Source: Clostridiales bacterium
Lineage (GTDB): Bacteria; Bacillota; Clostridia; Lachnospirales; WRAX01
Assembly (NCBI GenBank): GCA_031271375.1
Contig: JAISVU010000251.1
Location: forward strand, 1-12,922
DNA length: 12,922 nucleotides
Direction: 5' to 3'
In this document: piece after piece, positions 1 to 6,082 of the stretch
Layout of the letters: the number at the start of each line of letters is the position of its first letter
Numbering within the stretch: the stretch's first letter is position 1
The notes under the pieces: generated by a model
What the model saw: the letters and a program-made list of their open reading frames with translations, nothing else
Databases searched by the model: none
What the model was told of the DNA's origin: nothing
Position numbers and translations under genes: made by a program

Positions 1-2
1 CG

Positions 3-2459
3 CATACCAATGGCACAGAGTTCAGCCGGTGGGCGTCAACCGATGTCGTGATTGCCAATCCGCAGAATGAGCAGGTTTCGTTTAAAATGCCGGAGCGGGA
101 TATATCCGTCATTGCGACATACAAGGAGAAATTGTTTACCGCGACTATATTAAGTGGATTGGGCGGGGGTAGTTACAACGCGGCCGCCACGGTTTTTATA
201 ACGGCAAGCCCCGCGTCGCCCGGAAAGGTTTTCGATAAATGGATAGTAAAAGGTGATGGCATAAAGCTCGACGATGAACACAGCGAAGCCACATCCTTTA
301 CCATGCCGCCAAACAGCGCACATATCACCGCAACTTATATTGACAGACTATACTCGGCCACAGTTTCGGGCGGAACGGGCACAGGCGCTTACAAGGCCGG
401 AGCCACGGTTTCTCTTTTGGCCGAGCCTCCTACTGACGGTATGATTTTCGACAAATGGGTGGGCGACGGCGTTACAATCCTCGATCCCCTAAACGAAAAA
501 GCCACTTTTGTCATGCCCTCAAAAGATATCCTCGCCATAGCGACATACAAGTCCAGACTGTATACCGCGACAGTAATCAGCGGTGCAGGCTCGGGAACGT
601 ACAACAATGGGGCAACTGTTTTTATATCGGCTAAAGACGCAGCGGCTGGCAAAGAGTTCGAGAAATGGGTATCCACAAACGCGAGCGTGAGTTTTGAAAA
701 CGCCGAAAGCCCGGCAACCTCGTTTATCATGCCTCCCGGCGGTGCCGTCGTGACAGCGACATACAGAAACAAGGCATATACCTTTGCGGTGACTGGCGGC
801 GATGGCGGCGGCGAGTTTGAAGCGGGCGAGCTTGTAACCGTCACGGCCAAGCCAGCCCCGGATGGCCGTGAATTTGACAGATGGGCGTCCGGCAATACAG
901 TTTTGTCTGATCCGCAAAGCGAAAGCACGACATTCATCATGCCTGCGAATAACATCAGCATCAGCGCGTTATACAAAGACAGGCTCTATACGCTTTCCGT
1001 GGCGCATGGCTCGGGAGGCGGTGCATACAAGGCGGGTGCTACCGTCAGTATTACAGCAAGCCCCGCGCCTGAAGGTCAGTCGTTCTACAGATGGGACGGG
1101 AACGCGGAAATCGGTGACGCCCAAAGCGAATATGCGAGCTTCACCATGCCTGCCCGTGACATTGACATAACCGCAATGTATTCTGAAAAGCAGTATGCGG
1201 CATCCATATCAGGCGGCAGTGGAGGAGGAACATTCCGACATGGAGACGTCGTATCTATATCCGCCGGCTCTGCGCCGGATGGCAAAATCTTTGATCGGTG
1301 GACATCAAGCGACGACACGCTCATTGTAAACCCGCTGGCGGAAAAGGCCAGCTTTATCATGCCGGAAAAGCATGTCAGCATTGCGGCAGCCTACAAAGAC
1401 ACCCTCTACACTTTAACTGTCAACAAAGGCTCCGGCGGCGGTACTTACAAGGCGAATGAGACCGTGTATATCTCTGCAAACCCCGCTCAAGCTGGTATGC
1501 AATTCAATCGCTGGATTTATGAGAACGGAGAAGAAGTTTTCGCGGGCGAGCACAACGAATCCGCGACCCTGACTATGCCCGCTAAAAATCTGGCCATTTA
1601 CGCAACATACAAGGAAATACGCTACACGCTGACCGTCTCGGGCGGATCAGGTGGCGGAACATACAGGCCGGGGGATCGCATACCGATTTCCGCTGATCCT
1701 CCGAATCACGACGATGAATTTGACAGGTGGATATCCGGCGAAGCGGCAGTGGAAAACCCAGAGGATGAATACACTACATTTATAATGCCGGAAAAAGACA
1801 TCGCCATCATCGCTACTTATACAGGAAAGCTCTACGACGTAAGCGTGAATGGTGGGCGGGGCGCCGGGAGCTATAATGCGGGAGTCAATGTGTATATTAC
1901 AGCCGGTGCCGCGCCGGAAGGACAGAAATTTGACCGCTGGAGTTCTCCCATCGAAGATTTGAGATTTTCAGATGATAAAAGCCCGTCGGCCTCCTTTGTT
2001 ATGCCATCCCAAACCGTCGCAGTCAGCGCCGTGTACACGGATAAACGCTATACCGCCGAAGTTACGGGCGGTTCGGGCGGAGGCTCCTACATCGCGGGCG
2101 AGACGGTTAAGATTATTGCCGCTCCCGCAGCAGACGGAAAGCTGTTTGACAGATGGATATCCAGCGAAACATTGTCTGACCCGCAGGGCGCAATCGCGAG
2201 CTTTCTCATGCCCCCAAGAAACGTCGCCATAACGGCAACGTACAAAGAGAAGCTCTATGCGCTTACTGTGGTGAACGGTTCAGGCACTGGTTCTTACAAA
2301 GAAGGAGCGACTGTTGTCCCGACCGCCAGCCCGGCACCTGAAGGCCAAGTCTTCAGCCGATGGATGACCTCTGATAATATCATTTTTAGTAATGCGAAGA
2401 GCGAGTATCCCAGCTTTCAGATGCCGGCAAATGACGTTACGGTTATCGCGGCTTACAAG
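3..2459 (+). repeat. Tandem array of about 12 coding repeats of 69-72 codons
   Basis: The array encodes the B-repeats of the surface protein. Units begin near each LY(T/A) or equivalent and end at ATYK or equivalent; the FDRW core and the (S/T)FxMP motif recur in nearly every unit. The units differ clearly at DNA level, so this is an old, diverged array and not a recent expansion. The first unit is cut by the window edge, so the full copy number is unknown. Confidence 0.85.
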
Positions 2460-3182
2460 CCTGCGCCCGTTTTAAACAGTGAAGACGACGTTACAAACGA
2501 GGATCTTGAAAAGCTCATTACATCAATGTCGAGAAATTCATCCACTCACATCGACCACATAGAGCGCCTCATCTCTCAGATGAGCAAGCAGGATTCCGGC
2601 CTAAACGAGACCCAGCTTAACCGTATATTGAATGAAATCGCGGAAATATCAAATGCACCTGCTAATGTTCAAATTGACGTCAACAGTCCCGGCGGCTCTA
2701 GCGGCTCTGCCGGCTCATCTATCCCTGCCGGAAATATAGGGGCAAGCACGGGAGGCGCTGCCACTGGCCAGACCTCAGACTTAAACGCACTCATAAGCCA
2801 AGCAATCGAAGCAGGCAAATTACCTCCAGACTTTCTTGGCGGACTTCCGGGCATAGGCTCCGATTATACGGAAAATGCCGGTAATTCCGGCGGATATGGC
2901 GGAGCAAACGGAAACTCAACTATAATAATAGCGGAAAATATAACCGTATATAACGGGGACAATCCGCCTCCGCCCCCGACAATCAAGCCTCCGACTCAGC
3001 CTGCGCCCGAAAATTCTTCGACTCCTGCCGCGGCTGCCACAACCTCGCAGCAACAAGAGGAAGGCACCAAGAGCAAAGACTATAGGGTTCTGCTTTTGTT
3101 AATACCCGTGCTGGCAGCCATAGGAGGCTACTGGTACTATAAAAAAAGAAAACCTCGTCTCGTTAAAATCAGACACAGATAG
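3..3182 (+). CDS. InlB B-repeat surface protein, C-terminal part (5' end outside window)
   Basis: The reading frame is open from base 3, so the start lies left of the window; a GTG at 48 falls inside a repeat and is not a credible start. Eleven complete and one partial unit of about 70 residues follow one another up to about base 2460. Each reads roughly LYTxTVxGGSGGGxY, xAGxTVxIxAxPAPxG, xxFDRWxS, then ASFxMPxxDxxIxATYK. This matches the InlB B-repeat/Listeria-Bacteroides repeat superfamily (divergent form, Flg_new_2-like). Next come a predicted helical stretch (about 2490-2660), a Gly/Ser-rich linker, a Pro-rich segment (about 2960-3010), one hydrophobic helix (3087-3140) and a Lys/Arg-rich tail. 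There is no LPXTG motif, so anchoring is probably by the helix, with the repeats outside the cell. An adhesin or mating-contact role is inference from its place beside conjugation genes. Confidence 0.88.
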   Translation, partial: HTNGTEFSRWASTDVVIANPQNEQVSFKMPERDISVIATYKEKLFTATILSGLGGGSYNAAATVFITASPASPGKVFDKWIVKGDGIKLDDEHSEATSFTMPPNSAHITATYIDRLYSATVSGGTGTGAYKAGATVSLLAEPPTDGMIFDKWVGDGVTILDPLNEKATFVMPSKDILAIATYKSRLYTATVISGAGSGTYNNGATVFISAKDAAAGKEFEKWVSTNASVSFENAESPATSFIMPPGGAVVTATYRNKAYTFAVTGGDGGGEFEAGELVTVTAKPAPDGREFDRWASGNTVLSDPQSESTTFIMPANNISISALYKDRLYTLSVAHGSGGGAYKAGATVSITASPAPEGQSFYRWDGNAEIGDAQSEYASFTMPARDIDITAMYSEKQYAASISGGSGGGTFRHGDVVSISAGSAPDGKIFDRWTSSDDTLIVNPLAEKASFIMPEKHVSIAAAYKDTLYTLTVNKGSGGGTYKANETVYISANPAQAGMQFNRWIYENGEEVFAGEHNESATLTMPAKNLAIYATYKEIRYTLTVSGGSGGGTYRPGDRIPISADPPNHDDEFDRWISGEAAVENPEDEYTTFIMPEKDIAIIATYTGKLYDVSVNGGRGAGSYNAGVNVYITAGAAPEGQKFDRWSSPIEDLRFSDDKSPSASFVMPSQTVAVSAVYTDKRYTAEVTGGSGGGSYIAGETVKIIAAPAADGKLFDRWISSETLSDPQGAIASFLMPPRNVAITATYKEKLYALTVVNGSGTGSYKEGATVVPTASPAPEGQVFSRWMTSDNIIFSNAKSEYPSFQMPANDVTVIAAYKPAPVLNSEDDVTNEDLEKLITSMSRNSSTHIDHIERLISQMSKQDSGLNETQLNRILNEIAEISNAPANVQIDVNSPGGSSGSAGSSIPAGNIGASTGGAATGQTSDLNALISQAIEAGKLPPDFLGGLPGIGSDYTENAGNSGGYGGANGNSTIIIAENITVYNGDNPPPPPTIKPPTQPAPENSSTPAAAATTSQQQEEGTKSKDYRVLLLLIPVLAAIGGYWYYKKRKPRLVKIRHR

Positions 3183-3198
3183 CCGCTTATTAAGCCAT

Positions 3199-3320
3199 AA
3201 GTTACGCGCCTAAGTTCGGAGTTAGGCGCGTAACTTCACGTTTAGGCACCTAACTTATCTTAAAACAGCAATTTACGAACCTAACTCCGAACTTACGAAC
3301 CTAACCCAGAACTTAGGCCC
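3199..3320. repeat. Intergenic cluster of TTAGG/CCTAA motifs with hairpin and 20-bp tandem repeats
   Basis: This takes up most of the 166-base gap after the surface protein gene. A perfect 15-bp inverted repeat, AAGTTACGCGCCTAA (3199-3213) and its complement (3222-3236), encloses an 8-base loop. TAAGTTCGGAGTTAGG (3211-3226) recurs inverted at 3280-3295. TTACGAACCTAACTCCGAAC (3273-3292) is followed directly by a copy with two changes (3293-3312). In all, seven TTAGG or CCTAA motifs start at 3209, 3222, 3242, 3249, 3280, 3300 and 3313. There is no T-run after the hairpin, so a standard intrinsic terminator is unlikely. A protein-binding array, such as an operator, oriT or iteron-like site, is inference. 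Confidence 0.7.
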
Positions 3321-3348
3321 CCAACTGAATAAAAGAAGGTGATTTGGG

Positions 3349-3906
3349 TTGCGCGGGATAACGGCGCCATCCGATGTGACGGTAGAATACTGCGCTATGC
3401 TAATGGTGGAATATACCGCCCTTGACTCGGCGCAGCTCTATTCGATATTAAAAAACTACGGCAATGTTCCTGACAAAACGCGAAAACAAATGATGCACCG
3501 GCTCTGCCAGCAGCAATACGCATGGAGAATCAAGCACGGGGACGGCCGCACATACTTTATCCGGCGCAGGAGCTTGGAGATTAAAGGCCGGCTTCGTGAA
3601 CAGGTTATGTGCTTTTGGGTGTTGCTGGCCTATCTGGACCGAGTAGACCGGCACTTTGCGAGTGGAACGGCAAGCAGCCTGATTTCTATGGAAATCAACG
3701 GGCGTGATTATAGTATCCTGTATGCTGAGCCGGGCAAAGAGAAAATGTGCAGTTATAGCATGGCAAAAGGCGGCGTGACCAGATATTTTGTTGTTGTGGA
3801 GGACGCCGCGCAAATTCCTTTGATCCAAGGGAACAAAATACACGCCTTTGTAACTGTCAGCGAGCAGCGGCAAATACAATTCTATACAGTATCGAAAGGG
3901 GATTGA
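3349..3906 (+). CDS. Winged-helix-like ICE hypothetical protein (possibly DUF5697 family)
   Basis: The start is TTG at 3349, supported by GAAGGTG at 3335-3341 with a 7-base spacer. The 185-residue product has an N-terminal part (about 15-75) resembling a winged helix: helices around TALDSAQLYSILKNYG and DKTRKQMMHRLCQQ, then a basic wing (KHGDGRTYFIRRR). The C-terminal part (about 85-185) is mixed alpha/beta with strands SLISMEI, DYSILYAE, TRYFVVVED, HAFVTV and IQFYTV. The pattern recalls the DUF5697 family found in Firmicutes mobile elements, but that assignment is from memory and unverified. No catalytic motif is seen. The stop overlaps or nearly touches the next start, so the two are probably co-translated. 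The motif-dense intergenic region just upstream could be its own operator, which would fit a DNA-binding N-terminus. Confidence 0.78.
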   Translation: MRGITAPSDVTVEYCAMLMVEYTALDSAQLYSILKNYGNVPDKTRKQMMHRLCQQQYAWRIKHGDGRTYFIRRRSLEIKGRLREQVMCFWVLLAYLDRVDRHFASGTASSLISMEINGRDYSILYAEPGKEKMCSYSMAKGGVTRYFVVVEDAAQIPLIQGNKIHAFVTVSEQRQIQFYTVSKGD

Positions 3907-3908
3907 GT

Positions 3909-4592
3909 GTGTACAAAACAATGATTAACGTCTTACAGCGCAGTATCTTCGGAATTTTACGCCGAAGGGGCGTTTGTATTGAGGACAGTATCAAAAAAAT
4001 GGATACGGCGTTGGAAAATCGGCGATACGATAAGCTATATGAACACTTGGCGTCCACCGCCGGCCATATCGAGCGTATGACGCGCGACCTGCGCGAAACC
4101 TTGATATGCTTTCACGGCGATTTACAGCTTACCGACGCCCTGGAGCCTTACCAGCCTTACCCGCTTGCCCGCGAAGTGGAAATTGACATTGAGGATGGCA
4201 GCATAACCGTTAAAATGCCGGCTATGCTGCCGTTTCCCGCAGACGGGCCCGTTTATTATCTCCATGAGCTGCTGGACAAGGCGTTGGACACATATGTAAA
4301 GGAAAAGTCGCTGCCGCGGCCTTTCTTCACCGAGCGGGCCGCCGTTGTTTTTATGCACCACTACGCCGAAGGCGCACAAAATATACGCCATCTTCGGGAT
4401 TATGACAACGTTGAGCACCGCTGCGTCACCAATGTTCTGGCCGCCCACCTTCTTTGGGGAGACAACCCTAAATGTATCGTAAGCATGGACGTCCTGGCCC
4501 CCGGCAAGATCAATTTCACTGAGGTGCGGGTAATGCCTATCTCCGTTTTCCGGGAGTTTGTGATGTCCGAAAAATTGACTTTTAATCTGTAA
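3909..4592 (+). CDS. ICE hypothetical protein (possibly DUF6100 family)
   Basis: GTG at 3909 is preferred because AAAGGGGA (3895-3902) lies 6 bases before it. A TTG at 3903, overlapping the previous stop, is possible but sits too close to that site. The product is 227 residues: an N-terminal helical region (about 20-75, rich in charged residues), then an alpha/beta domain with EVEIDIEDGSITVKMPAMLPF (about 89-109), a helix YYLHELLDKALDTYV, and the segment RDYDNVEHRCVTNVLAAHLL (163-182). This last block resembles what I recall of DUF6100, an uncharacterised family in clostridial conjugative elements; the name is tentative. There are no membrane segments and no obvious catalytic motif, so it is probably cytoplasmic. 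It forms a two-gene unit with the gene ending at 3906. Confidence 0.76.
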   Translation: MYKTMINVLQRSIFGILRRRGVCIEDSIKKMDTALENRRYDKLYEHLASTAGHIERMTRDLRETLICFHGDLQLTDALEPYQPYPLAREVEIDIEDGSITVKMPAMLPFPADGPVYYLHELLDKALDTYVKEKSLPRPFFTERAAVVFMHHYAEGAQNIRHLRDYDNVEHRCVTNVLAAHLLWGDNPKCIVSMDVLAPGKINFTEVRVMPISVFREFVMSEKLTFNL

Positions 4593-4598
4593 GATAAT

Positions 4599-4640
4599 CG
4601 CAAAACGCACCGCAAAGCATACCGCAAAATTCTTGCAAAA
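4599..4640. repeat. Phased (C)CGCAAA direct repeats
   Basis: Immediately after the stop at 4592, CGCAAA or a variant starts at 4599, 4611 and 4623, with TGCAAA at 4634. The spacing of 11-12 bases puts the copies on about the same face of the helix. This pattern fits a cooperative protein-binding site. The bound factor is unknown. Confidence 0.5.
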
Positions 4641-4677
4641 ACCGGATACCCTGTTTTTGAACACCGCTCGAACACCG

Positions 4678-4701
4678 AAAACCGCGATAAATTGCGGTTT
4701 T
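4678..4701. repeat. AAAACCGC/GCGGTTTT palindrome (possible weak terminator)
   Basis: AAAACCGC (4678-4685) and GCGGTTTT (4694-4701) form a perfect 8-bp inverted repeat with an 8-base loop. The right arm ends in TTTT followed by ATATT, so it could work as a weak terminator for the two-gene unit ending at 4592. It could equally be an operator. The 197-base gap 4593-4789 otherwise holds the CGCAAA repeats and the leader hairpin. Confidence 0.45.
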
Positions 4702-4731
4702 ATATTCGGAACTATAGCTAAATCAATCCAA

Positions 4732-4771
4732 GTGTATCTATCCCCTGACGCAAGGATGGGGATAGGTGCAC
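4732..4771 (+). promoter_or_regulatory. Leader hairpin directly upstream of a strong ribosome binding site
   Basis: GTGTATCTATCCCC (4732-4745) pairs with GGGGATAGGTGCAC (4758-4771) over 14 positions, three of them G-U in RNA, around a 12-base loop. The core CTATCCCC/GGGGATAG is perfect. The stem ends two bases before the Shine-Dalgarno AAAGGAGGA (4774-4782) of the next gene. In RNA it would sit against the ribosome landing site, so a role in translation control or mRNA protection is plausible but inferred. Confidence 0.5.
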
Positions 4772-4789
4772 ATAAAGGAGGATTTTTTC

Positions 4790-6082
4790 ATGCCACTGTA
4801 TTCGGACGTTCATTTTGCCGTTTTGGAGATGTTGGCCGACTGCGGCTGCGTCTCGCGGCCTATGTTCGAATTATTGGATTACAACTATTACTATTTGACT
4901 AGGAGCGTTAAAACCCTGTTAGACACAGACGCCATCCGCAAATACGGGAAAGGGCAAAAAAAGCACTACGCGCTAAATCTAGCAGGGAGGAATCGTCTCG
5001 CTGCATATAACCCGCTGCGTTTTTCAGCCTCTGTTTTAGAGTTCAATAAGCAAATATCCCAGCATCCCGACCGGGCCATGTTGAGCGGCGACATTGCCGC
5101 CCTGCTCTCATGCGCCGGTTACGGTGTACATCCGGATGATAAACCGGTCTTGCCCGCCATTACGGAAATCCTGCCGGCTCAGCCGGATCACGGGCATTTT
5201 GTATCTCTATGCCGGAATACCGCCCGGCGCGTCTATCCCGATGTTGACGACAGGCGCACATACATAAAACGTCTCTCTGCCATCGGGTGCTTCTATGACG
5301 CGAGGATTATAAAGGCACTGTTACCCAAACACGCCAAAATGGACAACGAAGGTATTAACTATGCCCGGGCCCGCGGAGTTCTTATGACCCCGGATTATCT
5401 GCTCCGCGTTTACCACAGCCGTGACGTGGCCCTCAAATTTCAAAAAACCGGCGAAAGGAATTTCCGAATCCGCATTCTCGGCAGTGAGATGTTTCAGGGC
5501 TTTCGTCCGGGCAACACGGACGCTATCCTTGTGTGCGGATACGGATTTGAAGCTGCCTGTCATATTATCGGGCTGAGCTTGGACGGCTTGGGAACCCAGC
5601 TTGCGTATTACGGAAAGAAAACCAAGGTGGGAACAGATGCAGACGGAGAACGGAAAATAACCGTCGGCGAACGCCTTACCCCCTCCAATCTGGGGAATCC
5701 GTCTTTTTATTTGCCTCTTGACGCCAACGGCATGGCAATGGCGTCTCTTTTCCAATATCCCGCATGGGAACGTATGATGAACCGGGAAATAAGTCGGCAG
5801 GTCTACGGAATTGAACAGGAAAAGAGCTTTTACGAAGTGGCGGACCGAAAAGTTTTTGTACTGGCGAGCCTCAATATGACCGCAATAGAGAGGGCGTTTC
5901 ATCATATACGCACACAGGACAATCCAGTCACCGTGATATGCCTGAACTGGCAAGAGCCGCTTTTTCGGAATATACTCACGCCGATAAGGAACTGTGACAT
6001 CGTTGTCAAACTGATGCCCGGTGGATTTGTTGAAGAACTGGCCGGCAAGCTGGATGAATACTGGAGGTGGCAATCATCGTAA
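4790..6082 (+). CDS. Winged-helix protein upstream of coupling protein (replication-relaxation-like N-terminus)
   Basis: ATG at 4790 is chosen because AAAGGAGGA (4774-4782) lies 7 bases before it; a GTG at 4766 falls inside the leader hairpin. The product is 430 residues. Residues 6-72 look like a winged helix: VHFAVLEMLADCGCVS, then MFELLD, then YYLTRSVKTLLDTDAIRKY, and a basic wing GKGQKKHYAL. This resembles the DNA-binding front of replication-relaxation family proteins. The remaining 350 residues are a mixed alpha/beta region that I do not recognise, with no clear nuclease or nucleotide-binding motif. The gene overlaps the coupling protein gene by 16 bases, so the two are almost surely co-expressed. 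An accessory role at the transfer origin, recruiting DNA to the coupling protein, is inference from position and the DNA-binding fold. Confidence 0.82.
   Translation: MPLYSDVHFAVLEMLADCGCVSRPMFELLDYNYYYLTRSVKTLLDTDAIRKYGKGQKKHYALNLAGRNRLAAYNPLRFSASVLEFNKQISQHPDRAMLSGDIAALLSCAGYGVHPDDKPVLPAITEILPAQPDHGHFVSLCRNTARRVYPDVDDRRTYIKRLSAIGCFYDARIIKALLPKHAKMDNEGINYARARGVLMTPDYLLRVYHSRDVALKFQKTGERNFRIRILGSEMFQGFRPGNTDAILVCGYGFEAACHIIGLSLDGLGTQLAYYGKKTKVGTDADGERKITVGERLTPSNLGNPSFYLPLDANGMAMASLFQYPAWERMMNREISRQVYGIEQEKSFYEVADRKVFVLASLNMTAIERAFHHIRTQDNPVTVICLNWQEPLFRNILTPIRNCDIVVKLMPGGFVEELAGKLDEYWRWQSS

Noticed and set aside
389..976. Long minus-strand frame opposite the repeat array
   Set aside because: It mirrors the repetitive plus-strand coding sequence, has no ribosome binding site, and its product has no recognisable fold.
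3199..3236. Hairpin read as an intrinsic terminator
   Set aside because: The stem is strong, but no T-run follows on either strand and it belongs to a larger motif array.
3199..3320. CRISPR array or telomere-like TTAGG repeat
   Set aside because: The units are short, change orientation and have no unique spacers of constant length; there are no cas genes, and the motif is not in continuous head-to-tail order.
4633..4902. Plus-strand frame of 89 codons through the gap and into the winged-helix gene
   Set aside because: It covers the non-coding hairpins and overlaps the well-supported gene starting at 4790 in another frame, with no binding site of its own.
5321..6073. Minus-strand frame of 250 codons
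   Set aside because: It lies entirely opposite the winged-helix gene, which has strong translation signals; the antisense product is not protein-like.
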